Source: Spirochaetota bacterium
GTDB taxonomy: Bacteria; Spirochaetota; UBA4802; JAGODF01
Length of the DNA: 64,000 bases
Assembly: GCA_029974015.1 (NCBI GenBank)
Contig: JARKUF010000014.1
Coordinates: forward strand, 64,217-128,216
Reading direction: 5' to 3'
Part shown: positions 1 to 8,723 of the stretch, piece after piece
Layout of the letters: every line of letters begins with the position of its first letter
How positions within the stretch are numbered: position 1 is the first letter of the stretch
The notes under the pieces: model-generated
Told to the model about the DNA's origin: nothing
The model's input: the letters and a program-made list of their open reading frames with translations, nothing else
Database searches by the model: none
Program-made: the position numbers and the translations under genes

Positions 1-615
1 AATGTCCTGAAACCCTACATCGAGCTTGTGGAAAAGATGGGGGCCCTCCAGGGCGCCTTGATGGAAGGCGGAATCAAAGAAGTCAGCATATATTACACAG
101 GCGTCTTCGGCAATTACAACCTCTCCCCACTGACTTCGTCGTATCTTAAAGGACTGATGTCATCCTACACTGATGCGACGATAAACTTTGTCAATGCCCC
201 CTTCGTTGCGAAGGAAAGGGGGTTGAAGGTCCAAATTGGAGAAGACCAGGCCTCACGCGACTACTCCCACCTCATTATCATCAGGGTGAAGGGGGACGGA
301 GGGGAAAACGAGCTCTGGGGCACCGTGATCGGCAGCCAGCCCTGGATAGTAAAGTTCAACGAATACCTGATCGATTTCATCCCTGCCGGGAAGATGCTCA
401 TCATGCACAACAACGACGTTCCCAATGTGGTAGGCTCCATAGGTTCCTTTCTGGGGAAACACGGCATCAACATTGCAAACCTCCACCTCGCCAGGACAAA
501 ACGCGGCGGGAAGGCCCTGGTCATCATTGAGATAGACGACGAACTGGGAAAAGAAATCGTCGAGGAAATGGCCGCTCTGCCGGAGATAATTGACCTGAAG
601 CACATCACCGTGTAA
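1..615 (+). CDS. serA: D-3-phosphoglycerate dehydrogenase, C-terminal part (cut by window start)
   Basis: The reading frame is open from base 1 and continues into the 195-aa ORF, so the 5' end lies outside the window. What remains is the substrate/allosteric-type domain (KVQIGEDQASRDYSHLI region) followed by a C-terminal ACT domain (MLIMHNNDVPNVVGSIG, then HGINIANLHLARTKRGG). This is the layout of long-form SerA, which oxidises 3-phosphoglycerate to 3-phosphohydroxypyruvate in serine synthesis. The ACT domain is the usual serine-sensing site in this family. The catalytic NAD-binding domain is not visible. A Nif3-family gene follows 30 bases downstream on the same strand. Confidence 0.88.
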   Translation, partial: NVLKPYIELVEKMGALQGALMEGGIKEVSIYYTGVFGNYNLSPLTSSYLKGLMSSYTDATINFVNAPFVAKERGLKVQIGEDQASRDYSHLIIIRVKGDGGENELWGTVIGSQPWIVKFNEYLIDFIPAGKMLIMHNNDVPNVVGSIGSFLGKHGINIANLHLARTKRGGKALVIIEIDDELGKEIVEEMAALPEIIDLKHITV

Positions 616-645
616 AAAGGAGCGGAGAGGCCCCGGAAGAAAGTC

Positions 646-1431
646 ATGCGCATAAGTGAAATCGCCGCGTTTATGGGGAAGGCATTTCCTCTGGGGCTAC
701 AGGAAAAATATGATAACGCCGGTCCCCAGCTCCTCTTCGGTGAAGATGATGCCGGTGCCATTCTCCTCGCCCTTGACGTCGACCGCGATGTCCTCAAGGA
801 GGCCATCGCGCGGGACTGCAACCTCATCATATCCCATCATCCCCTGCTGTTCCGCCCCCTGCGAAATATCGTCGATTCCGACCCCGGGGCCGCGATCATT
901 ATGGAACTTTTCCATAACAGGGTCAGTGTCTACTCCTCACACACGAACCTCGACAAGGTGTACCACGCCGCCCTGGCCAAGACCCTCGGATACCCCGAAG
1001 GACAGCTCCTTTTGGAGTCAGATAAGAAATCGTCGGAGGGCCCTTCCGGCTTTGGCGTCCTGGTACGCCTCGAAGCGCAACAAAAGTTAAGGGATGTACT
1101 GAAGCGTGTAAAGCTCAAACTGGGATTGAACCACCTTCGATTTTGCGGCAATGAGGAATGGGACGTCGGTACGCTGGCCCTCCTCAGTGGCTCCGGAGGG
1201 AGTATGCTTAATGAAATCATTGCGCACCACCGCCCCGACTGCGTTGTTACTGGTGACGTGCGGTATCATGAAATGAAAAACGCCCTGGAGCTGGGCATCG
1301 CTGTGGTCGACGCAGGACATTTCGGCACGGAGAAACCGTATCTCCCTTATTTGAAAAAGGAACTGGAGGTCCTCTCTCTTCCGGTTTATATCAGCGAGAG
1401 TGAAAAAGACCCTTTTAGCTTTTTGGCCTGA
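646..1431 (+). CDS. Nif3-like dinuclear metal centre protein
   Basis: The 261-aa protein matches the Nif3/YbgI/YqfO family (often labelled GTP cyclohydrolase 1 type 2 homolog). Visible family features are EKYDNAGPQ near the N terminus, ISHHPLLF (metal-binding His pair), YSSHTNLDKV, and a C-terminal VTGDVRYHEM...VVDAGHFGTE block that completes the two-metal site. These proteins form toroidal hexamers, and their physiological reaction is still unsettled. The length is normal for versions lacking the inserted PII-like domain. It starts 30 bases after serA, probably in the same transcript. Confidence 0.87.
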   Translation: MRISEIAAFMGKAFPLGLQEKYDNAGPQLLFGEDDAGAILLALDVDRDVLKEAIARDCNLIISHHPLLFRPLRNIVDSDPGAAIIMELFHNRVSVYSSHTNLDKVYHAALAKTLGYPEGQLLLESDKKSSEGPSGFGVLVRLEAQQKLRDVLKRVKLKLGLNHLRFCGNEEWDVGTLALLSGSGGSMLNEIIAHHRPDCVVTGDVRYHEMKNALELGIAVVDAGHFGTEKPYLPYLKKELEVLSLPVYISESEKDPFSFLA

Positions 1432-1451
1432 TGTGCCTGTCCGGGGCCGCT

Positions 1452-2264
1452 TCACTGCAAGAGTAAAAGGCTAACAGCCATCACTGCCATGCCCATGATG
1501 AGGCCGTAGATTGCCAGATGCGCCTCCCCATATTCCCTTGCCGCCGGCAAGAGTTCATCCAGGGAAATATAGACCATAATCCCCGCCACGGCCCCAAGGA
1601 ATATTCCCATGACGGCGCCGTTAAAAAATATCATCAGTACCGCATATCCCAGGAGGGCCCCCAGAGGTTCCGAGAGTCCGGAGAGGAAGGAATACGCAAA
1701 AGCTTTCTTGCGGCTCCCCGTGGCGAAATAAATAGGGACCGCCACGGCAATTCCTTCCGGGATGTTATGAATGGCGATGGCGATTGCGATGGGAATTCCC
1801 AGGGTGGGATCATTTAGAGTCGCCATGAAGGTGGCGATGCCTTCCGGGAAGTTGTGAATGGCGATGGCCATGGCCGATAGAAGGCCCAGGCGCATGAGCT
1901 TCTGTTCCTTGCAGCCGGTGTCGCACATTTCTTCCACATTATGCATTTCATGGGGGTTTTCCCCCTCAGGAACAAAGCGGTCTATAATGCCTATGACGAG
2001 AATACCGCCGAAAAACGCCCCAGCCGCGGCCCAGCCCGCGGCCTCATTCCCAAGGAAAGCGGAAAGTGAATTGCGCGCCTCGGTTAAAATTTCCACGAAG
2101 GACACGTAGATCATCACTCCGGCCGAGAACCCGAGAGAGACCGACAGAAATTTTTTGTCGGTCCTGCTGGCCAGGACGGCTATGGCGCTTCCAATCCCCG
2201 TAGAAAGGCCGGCCAGGGCCGTAAGCGCAAAAGCAATGAGTACCGCCGACGTATCCATCAGCAA
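1452..2264 (-). CDS. ZIP-family metal (zinc) transporter, ZupT-like
   Basis: The 270-aa integral membrane protein has about eight hydrophobic segments and the two hallmark ZIP motifs HNFPEG and HNIPEG in transmembrane segments IV and V. These form the metal path. A hydrophilic loop with clustered acidic, Cys and His residues (ENPHEMHNVEEMCDTGC) lies between TM3 and TM4 and may bind metal. The family imports Zn2+ and sometimes Fe2+ or Mn2+. It is convergent with the Nif3 gene (20-base gap) and stands alone on the minus strand. Metal specificity cannot be read from the sequence. Confidence 0.9.
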   Translation of the reverse strand: MLMDTSAVLIAFALTALAGLSTGIGSAIAVLASRTDKKFLSVSLGFSAGVMIYVSFVEILTEARNSLSAFLGNEAAGWAAAGAFFGGILVIGIIDRFVPEGENPHEMHNVEEMCDTGCKEQKLMRLGLLSAMAIAIHNFPEGIATFMATLNDPTLGIPIAIAIAIHNIPEGIAVAVPIYFATGSRKKAFAYSFLSGLSEPLGALLGYAVLMIFFNGAVMGIFLGAVAGIMVYISLDELLPAAREYGEAHLAIYGLIMGMAVMAVSLLLLQ

Positions 2265-2389
2265 ACTCCAGAATTAAGATTAGAAAAACCGCAAACTACG
2301 ATAGCATTCACACGGCCACCGGGTCAACTCATAAAGGCAATCACAAAAGCTTGCTTTTTTAGGGATTCCCTTAATTCATGCGCAAAAAA

Positions 2390-3427
2390 CTACTGACTAC
2401 CTAAAAGTTTTTCCACTTCTTGCCATACGGCCTTCACATCAAGGGGTTCGAATTTTTCCTTTGCAAATTCTTTCCTGCAAAGCCCGTAGACTCCGCGATT
2501 ATAGGGTACATTTACGCCATGCTTTTCAGCAAGGGATAGCAGGTATCCGTTTATGGATTCAAGCTCGGATTCATGGCCACCGCGCTGGATAATGTCCTGG
2601 GCCATACTGCTTATTACCATCTTCCGGGTATTTTTCAAGAATATCTTCCTGGTCAGGAAGCGCGGGAGCATTGCCCCGGCCCGGACAAGCCCCCAGGACG
2701 GCATCCCGCCAATTTTGCATTGGCCGTAACCGGCCGCCTGTACTGTGCGGACCCCTTCCAGGAGCATATTTGTCAGGATCTTCTGAAAAAGCGCCTCATC
2801 GCCAAGGGGCTTCAAATTATGACCGATGAGGGTCGTCAGGGAATTGCTGAGGTTGATGATGATTTTTGAGTGTACGGCGTCCTGAAGGCGGTTTACGACG
2901 ACGGTTTCCACTCCCAGATTGAAGATCTCCGCGGCTGCCTTCAGTTCTTCGGGGTCCCGATTGCCCATAGTCCCAAAAATGAGAGGCCCCTTTTTCTGAT
3001 AACCGATAACTCCAGGCCCATCCATCCAGGCATTATAGCCGATGACGCAGTAGACCACATGGGAAAAATACAGCGGAAGTATTTTCTGGTTTTCAGCGCC
3101 GTTTTGCATGGCTATGATCAGGGGGCGGTCACCGGTTATTTCATGTATTTCCTTTGCAGAAGCTTCAAGGCTGTAATTTTTCACCCCAATTACGATGATA
3201 TCAAAACGGGACAGCTCTTCAATGGAACCGATGACCTTTACGGGGACCGCTGCGGCGCTCCCTGCGCCATTCTGGAGATACGCGGTGATGCCTTTCTTTT
3301 GGATGGTGTCCAATATTTCCGGCCTGTCAAAAACATGGACATTGTCGTAGGCCTCCGCGAGCCAGGCCGCCACGGAACCGCCGATTGCGCCGACACCAAA
3401 GAACGCTATTTTGGGACTGTCTTTCAT
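2390..3427 (-). CDS. panE: 2-dehydropantoate 2-reductase family protein
   Basis: The N terminus carries a Rossmann NADP-binding motif GVGAIGGSVAAWLAE, followed by the ketopantoate-reductase signature around MQNGAEN and a helical C-terminal domain with the catalytic-Lys region (HSKIIINLSNSL). PanE/ApbA proteins reduce 2-dehydropantoate to pantoate for CoA synthesis. The ORF can begin at a TTG (3442), but the ATG at 3427 places the start just before the beta strand KIAFFGVG and is preferred. It is the last gene of a parA - small protein - panE string. Paralogues of this family act on other 2-keto acids, so substrate identity is likely rather than certain. Confidence 0.82.
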   Translation of the reverse strand: MKDSPKIAFFGVGAIGGSVAAWLAEAYDNVHVFDRPEILDTIQKKGITAYLQNGAGSAAAVPVKVIGSIEELSRFDIIVIGVKNYSLEASAKEIHEITGDRPLIIAMQNGAENQKILPLYFSHVVYCVIGYNAWMDGPGVIGYQKKGPLIFGTMGNRDPEELKAAAEIFNLGVETVVVNRLQDAVHSKIIINLSNSLTTLIGHNLKPLGDEALFQKILTNMLLEGVRTVQAAGYGQCKIGGMPSWGLVRAGAMLPRFLTRKIFLKNTRKMVISSMAQDIIQRGGHESELESINGYLLSLAEKHGVNVPYNRGVYGLCRKEFAKEKFEPLDVKAVWQEVEKLLGSQ

Positions 3428-3451
3428 TGAGCGGTAATGCAAGCAGAAAGC

Positions 3452-3634
3452 CTAAAGGCCCCGTGCTTTTTCTACACAGAGAGAGAGCGCAACTTCAATT
3501 TCGGAAAGGACCCTTGAGGCATAATCGTAACTGATGGTATCGAATTCCCGCCGTTCCGCGTCGATGATGAAGCGCTGGACATCGGCGAGGCAGCTTTGCA
3601 GCGAACAGAGGAGTTCATTTTTACCGGAACCCAT
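3452..3634 (-). CDS. Small hypothetical protein (60 aa) between parA and panE
   Basis: I do not recognise this protein. The ORF track begins at a TTG, but a strong ribosome site (GGAGG, eight bases before ATG at 3634) marks the start at MGSGKNELL. The product is 60 aa, hydrophilic, predicted mostly helical, with three cysteines and no membrane segment. It lies 42 bases after parA and about 24 bases before panE on the same strand, which points to co-transcription. A ParA accessory role is conceivable but not shown. Confidence 0.6.
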   Translation of the reverse strand: MGSGKNELLCSLQSCLADVQRFIIDAERREFDTISYDYASRVLSEIEVALSLCVEKARGL

Positions 3635-3676
3635 GGTGGAATCCTCCAAATTTATAAAAGTAGGGATAGGTGATGC

Positions 3677-4426
3677 TCATTCAGGACTGCGCTCGACGAT
3701 TTCCTTTGCCAGGTTCATATAGTCCTTAGCGCCGGCGCTTTCGGGTTTGTATTCAAAGATGGTTTTTCCCCAGCTTGGCGCTTCCTGGAGGGATGTGTTT
3801 TCACGTATGAGAGTCTTGAAAAGTTTCCCGGGGAGCCGCTTTTCAGTTTCTTCTAAAACTTCGCGGTTTATGTCCTTTTTCGCGTTAAACATCGTACCTA
3901 TGATGCCGCAGACCTGGATGTCCCTGTTGAGGCGTTTCTTTACCATGTCGATCGCCTCGAAGAGATTGTACATGCCGTGAAAAGGAAGGAACTGCACCTG
4001 AAGGGGGATGATGACTTCCCTGGAAAAAGAAAGAGCGTTCAGAGTCAGGACTCCGAGTGAAGGCGGACAGTCGAGGAGGACGTAATCGTAGCCGTTCAAG
4101 TCTTCCAGGGCTTCGCGCAGAAGAAACTCCTTCGCCGGTACGGGCAGGAATTCGATATTGCGCAGGGAGGGGTTGGCCGGAAGGACAAAAATCCCGTTCC
4201 TGTCGACAATGATCTTGCTGAAGTCCGCTTCGCCGCTCATGATGTCGTAGACCGAAAATTTTACTTTGTTCGGATCTATGCCAAAGTGGTATGTAGATTG
4301 GGCCTGATGGTCTATGTCTATCACAAGGACCCTATGTCCCATCAAATGGAGGGCGGCGGCGATATTGACCGTGCTGGTGGTCTTTCCCACGCCTCCCTTG
4401 TTGTTTGAAATCGCGATTGTTCTCAT
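3677..4426 (-). CDS. ParA/Soj-family ATPase
   Basis: The 249-aa protein has the deviant Walker A motif KGGVGKTTSTVN, the Walker A' region VLIDCPPSLG (here YVLLDCPPSLG) and the switch motif VIDIDHQAQST. These proteins are dimerising ATPases that position chromosomes, plasmids or protein arrays. No parB gene or parS-like site is seen nearby, so this is an orphan ParA rather than the classical parAB pair. It starts with ATG preceded by a GGAG ribosome site. The divergent penicillin-acylase gene begins 188 bases away, and the gap holds the promoters of both. Confidence 0.88.
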   Translation of the reverse strand: MRTIAISNNKGGVGKTTSTVNIAAALHLMGHRVLVIDIDHQAQSTYHFGIDPNKVKFSVYDIMSGEADFSKIIVDRNGIFVLPANPSLRNIEFLPVPAKEFLLREALEDLNGYDYVLLDCPPSLGVLTLNALSFSREVIIPLQVQFLPFHGMYNLFEAIDMVKKRLNRDIQVCGIIGTMFNAKKDINREVLEETEKRLPGKLFKTLIRENTSLQEAPSWGKTIFEYKPESAGAKDYMNLAKEIVERSPE

Positions 4427-4613
4427 GGAGTGCTCCGCTGGAAATCAACACAATGCATACACACATTGGTATTTTTGCCGGGATACTTCAAGCATAAAAT
4501 TTTTCCTGGAGCGACTATGCTCCATTTATAAGAGTTAAAAAAATAACTTGCAAACCCATGCCATGCCATGATAGCATTTTTCAAACATAATATCGGCTTT
4601 CCGGAGGTTTTCA

Positions 4614-6779
4614 ATGATACAGCGAAAAAGGGTCGTCATGCTCGAAGGGACCCGGGGCCCCGTTGTAATTGATCGAAACTCAGACGGGATTCCGGAAATC
4701 CGCGCTAATAGCCATAATGACCTCTACCTGGGGCAGGGATACATGCACGCCCTGGACAGGCAGCTCCAGGTCCTCCTGACTAGGATACTGGTGACCGGAC
4801 ACGCATCGGAATACCTCGCTGGCGATAACGCTCTCGTGGAAGTTGACCGCTATATGCGGCGCTTAAATTTGCATCGCGACCTTGAAGAGCAGGAAGGCCT
4901 CCTTGGAGCGGATGTACGCGAACAAATACTGTCCTACATCAGGGGGTTCAACCTCGGGCTTACCAGGGCGGGTACGGTGCCGGAATTACGCCTTTTAGGA
5001 TACTCTCCCGGGCCGCTGGAAGTGCGTGATGTCCTTGTCATGGCGAAGGTCATGGGCTTCATCGGCCTGGGTGATGCCCAGGGTGCGATGGAGAAGCTCA
5101 TCGTCCAGATGGTCCAGCACGACATAGAAGAACGAAAGCTTCGGGAGCTCTTCCCTTTCCTGGTCGATAAAATCGACCATAAACTCCTGAAGAAAGTCAA
5201 GCTCCAGTCTCCAATGGCGCCCGAAGCCTTGAACTGGCTTGGGAAGGTCCCGAAATTCATCGCCAGCAACAACTGGGTCGTGTCGGGAAAGCATACCCGG
5301 TCAGGCAAACCGATGCTCTGCAATGACCCCCATCTCGAAGTGAACCGCCTCCCCTCCATCTGGTACGAAATCCTGATGCGCCTCCCCCATGATGCAATTA
5401 TCGGCGCAAGCCTGCCGGGAGCGCCCGGGGTCCTCATCGGGCGGAACAGGAATCTGGCCTTCGGGGTCACTTTTGCCTTCATGGACATGATCGATTACTT
5501 TGTGGAGGACTGCAAGGACGGAAAATACCGCAGGGGAAACAAATGGGTCCCTTTCAAGGTGCGCGAAGAACGCATAACCGTTAAAAAGAAAGGAGAAATT
5601 ACGGAGCGCGTCTACGAAAACGACCTGGGAATCCTTGAGGGCGATCCTCATGAAGAAGGCATGTACCTCGTCATGAGATGGGCCGCCGCCCGCAACTGCG
5701 GTGCGGGCGACATGAACTACCTCAGGGTAATCCAGGCCCGCACCGTTACCGAAGCCATGGCGCTCTACCGCACCATGGAGGCGGGAAGCTGGAACATGGT
5801 CATGGCCGACGCAGACGGAAACATCGGCTACCAGATGACCGGGCGGCTCTTCAAGAGGCCATCAGGAGTAAGCGGCATGTTGCCCCTCCCCGCCTGGGAC
5901 AAGTCAAACCACATCAGCGGCTTCATCGATAGCGGGGAGTTCCCTGCGCGCTACAACCCTCCCGAAGGGTACATCGTAACTGCGAATCAGAACCTCAACT
6001 CATGGGGGAAGTGCCGTCCTATCAACCTGCCCATGGCGCCTTATCGCGCAAATCGAATAATAGAGCTGCTGCGCCAGCAGCGCGATATTGACGCTGAATA
6101 CATGAAAAAGATGCATTTTGATCTTTATTCCCTCCAGGCGAAAAGGTTTTTGGAGCTTTTAAAGCCCCTGATTCCCGACTCCGAAAATGGCAGGATTCTT
6201 AGAACATGGGATTGCCACTACACGCCCGATTCCAGGGGGGCCACCCTCTTCGAATCAGTGTACAGGGAACTCCTCCTCGCCGTTTTCGGCGACCACGGCA
6301 TGGGAAGGGAGGTCATGGAACACCTCCTGGCGGAAACCGCCATATTCAATGATTATTACGGAAATTTCGACGATATACTGGCAAAGCGCTATTCCGCCTG
6401 GTTTGACGGGAAAGACAGGGACGAAATTTTCCGTGCCGCCATTGTGAAGGGCCTGGATATTAAGGCGGTACCCTATGCCAAGACCAGAAAAATTCTTATG
6501 AACCATCTGCTTTTCGGAGGCAAAATCCCGCCATTCCTGGGCTTCGACCGCGGCCCTTTTCCGCTTCCCGGAAACAGGGCCACAATACCCCAGGGGCAGA
6601 TCTTCCGCAATGCCGGAAGGACCACCAGCTTCAGCCCGAGTTATCGCATTATTGCCGATTTGTCTGAAAAAAAAATCCAGACCACCCTCGCAGGGGGACC
6701 TTCCGACCGAAGGTTTTCAAGATGGTATTTCTCAGACTTCAAAAACTGGCTCACCGGGAAATATAAAACTCTTGAGTGA
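4614..6779 (+). CDS. Penicillin acylase (penicillin amidase) family Ntn-hydrolase
   Basis: The 721-aa protein has the full S45 peptidase layout: an alpha-chain start (DRNSDGIPEIRANSHNDLYLGQGYMHALDR), a linker, then the beta-chain N terminus with nucleophile Ser at about residue 218 in IASNNWVVSG. The SGKPMLCNDPHL oxyanion/Ca region follows. The family self-cleaves to expose the serine and hydrolyses amides such as beta-lactams, acyl-homoserine lactones and other N-acyl compounds. Unusually for the family there is no signal peptide; the N terminus MIQRKRVVMLEGT is charged. A GGAGG ribosome site precedes the ATG. Substrate is unknown. Confidence 0.88.
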   Translation: MIQRKRVVMLEGTRGPVVIDRNSDGIPEIRANSHNDLYLGQGYMHALDRQLQVLLTRILVTGHASEYLAGDNALVEVDRYMRRLNLHRDLEEQEGLLGADVREQILSYIRGFNLGLTRAGTVPELRLLGYSPGPLEVRDVLVMAKVMGFIGLGDAQGAMEKLIVQMVQHDIEERKLRELFPFLVDKIDHKLLKKVKLQSPMAPEALNWLGKVPKFIASNNWVVSGKHTRSGKPMLCNDPHLEVNRLPSIWYEILMRLPHDAIIGASLPGAPGVLIGRNRNLAFGVTFAFMDMIDYFVEDCKDGKYRRGNKWVPFKVREERITVKKKGEITERVYENDLGILEGDPHEEGMYLVMRWAAARNCGAGDMNYLRVIQARTVTEAMALYRTMEAGSWNMVMADADGNIGYQMTGRLFKRPSGVSGMLPLPAWDKSNHISGFIDSGEFPARYNPPEGYIVTANQNLNSWGKCRPINLPMAPYRANRIIELLRQQRDIDAEYMKKMHFDLYSLQAKRFLELLKPLIPDSENGRILRTWDCHYTPDSRGATLFESVYRELLLAVFGDHGMGREVMEHLLAETAIFNDYYGNFDDILAKRYSAWFDGKDRDEIFRAAIVKGLDIKAVPYAKTRKILMNHLLFGGKIPPFLGFDRGPFPLPGNRATIPQGQIFRNAGRTTSFSPSYRIIADLSEKKIQTTLAGGPSDRRFSRWYFSDFKNWLTGKYKTLE

Positions 6780-6802
6780 GCGCATAAACGGGCTGAAGCG
6801 AA

Positions 6803-8722
6803 ATGGAAGATCAGGAAACCGTCCGCCGTCTGGAAGCAGAGCTCCTGGCGAAGTATCCCGAAAAATTTGTGGAACCGGCCAGGGCTTTTGGGAACATTCG
6901 ACGCGGGGCCAGGATATTCATGGGCACCGGTTGCGGCCAACCCCGCATGCTTCTAAGCTCCCTCCTTGAGTATTCCGAGAACAATCCCAAAACCATCTTC
7001 GACACCGAACTATACACCCTGCTCATCTTCGGAATGGAAGAGCACCATTACGGCGAATTTGAGAGCATCTTCCGACATCACTGTTTTTCAATACGCGATT
7101 CCAACCGCCAGTCCGTTAACCGGGGCACCGGAGATTATAACCCGGCCTTCCTCTCCAGCATTCCCAGGCTGGTGAGGAAGCGCCTGCTGCCAATTGACGT
7201 GGCTCTGATACAGGTAACGCCGCCGGATGAAAAAGGTATGACGAGCCTCGGCATCAGCGTCGACATCACGGGCCTGGCCGTGAAAACAGCGCCCCTTGTT
7301 ATAGCCCAGGTCAATCCGCGTATGCCCCGAACCGGAGGAGACTCCCTCGTACATATGGACGACATCAATTACGCCGTATTCCACGACGAGCCTCTCTTCG
7401 AATATCGTGGCAAACCGGCGGGGCCGGAAGCGGAGGCAATCGGCCAATACGTCGCCGGGCTCATTGAGGACGGCAGCACCATACAGGTAGGATTAGGCGA
7501 TCTCGCACAGTCTGTTATTCCCCATCTCAAAGAAAAAAAGCACCTGGGCATTCACACGGAACTTTTAAGCGATGCCATCGTCGAGCTCATTCGCTGCGGC
7601 GCCGTGGACAATTCCTGCAAAACCCTGGATAGCGGCAAAACCGTGGCGACTTTCTGTATGGGCAAAAAAGACACTTACGATTTCATCGACGGCAATCCAC
7701 ACATCGAAATGAGGAAGCTCGAGTACACTAACAATCCCGTTGTGATTGCCCTCCATGAGAAGATGGTGGCGATACACGGGGTGCTCTCCGTGGACCTCAC
7801 GGGCCAGGCCACGGCGGAATCGATAGGGACCACCTTCTACGGCGGCCTCGGAGGCACCGCCGATTTTGTCCGGGGGGCCCTCCTTTCCCAGGAGGGAAAG
7901 TCAATACTGGTCCTTCCATCCACGGCACGGCATGGCGCCGTCTCGCGGATCGTGCCGTTTCTCAGTGCCGGAGAAGGGGTGACAGTGAACAGGGGAGATG
8001 TGCACTATGTGGTGACCGAACACGGCGTGGCCAATCTCATGGGGAAGAACGTCCGCCAGCGCGCAATTGAGCTTGTCCGCATCGCCCATCCGGATTTTCG
8101 CCCCTGGCTTATGGAAGAAGCGCGCCGCCACAACCTCGTTTTACAGGACCAGGCCTTCATACCGGGAGAAAGGGGCGAGTATCCGCTGGATATGGAAAGA
8201 AGGGCCTCCCTGGAAGGCCTGCCCGGACTCCTCCTGCGCCCGGTGAAAATTACCGACGAGCCCATCATCAAAGAATTCTTCTACTCCCTCTCCGACCGTT
8301 CCATGTACTACCGTTATTTTTCACTTCAGCGAGAAATGCCCCGCGAGCACATTCAACGGATTGCCGTCATCGACTACGAGAAGGAGATGACCCTCCTGGC
8401 CGTGGCCAGCGAAGGTGAGCGTGAGGTGGCCGTCGGTATCGCCCGATACATCATGGAGGACCCCCATTTCGCCAACTTCAATATCGCGGTGAGGGACCCC
8501 TACCAGCACCAGGGCGTGGGGAAAGCCCTCCTCTCACGCCTCATAGAGATCGCCCACGGGCGCGGAATATCCGGCTTCACCCTTGAGGTGCTCCTGGAAA
8601 ACAGGGCCATGCGGGCCCTCATGAACCACTTCAGAAAGCTGGGACATGTCGTGGAAATGCAGATAGAAGGCGACACGGGGCTGTACCTGCTCTCTTTCAA
8701 TGGGGAGATAATCGGAGGTTGA
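6803..8722 (+). CDS. Acetyl-CoA hydrolase/transferase fused to GNAT acetyltransferase
   Basis: Residues about 1-450 form an acetyl-CoA hydrolase/CoA-transferase (family I type) with the C-terminal subdomain signatures GLGGTADFVRGA and VVTEHGVANLMGKN. These enzymes exchange or release CoA between acyl-CoA and a carboxylate. Residues about 470-639 form a GNAT domain with the acetyl-CoA loop RDPYQHQGVGKALL. This fusion is a recurrent architecture in bacteria, and the GNAT part may acetylate proteins or regulate the CoA enzyme. It begins 23 bases after the acylase gene and converges with metE (1-base gap). Confidence 0.86.
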   Translation: MEDQETVRRLEAELLAKYPEKFVEPARAFGNIRRGARIFMGTGCGQPRMLLSSLLEYSENNPKTIFDTELYTLLIFGMEEHHYGEFESIFRHHCFSIRDSNRQSVNRGTGDYNPAFLSSIPRLVRKRLLPIDVALIQVTPPDEKGMTSLGISVDITGLAVKTAPLVIAQVNPRMPRTGGDSLVHMDDINYAVFHDEPLFEYRGKPAGPEAEAIGQYVAGLIEDGSTIQVGLGDLAQSVIPHLKEKKHLGIHTELLSDAIVELIRCGAVDNSCKTLDSGKTVATFCMGKKDTYDFIDGNPHIEMRKLEYTNNPVVIALHEKMVAIHGVLSVDLTGQATAESIGTTFYGGLGGTADFVRGALLSQEGKSILVLPSTARHGAVSRIVPFLSAGEGVTVNRGDVHYVVTEHGVANLMGKNVRQRAIELVRIAHPDFRPWLMEEARRHNLVLQDQAFIPGERGEYPLDMERRASLEGLPGLLLRPVKITDEPIIKEFFYSLSDRSMYYRYFSLQREMPREHIQRIAVIDYEKEMTLLAVASEGEREVAVGIARYIMEDPHFANFNIAVRDPYQHQGVGKALLSRLIEIAHGRGISGFTLEVLLENRAMRALMNHFRKLGHVVEMQIEGDTGLYLLSFNGEIIGG

Positions 8723-8723
8723 T

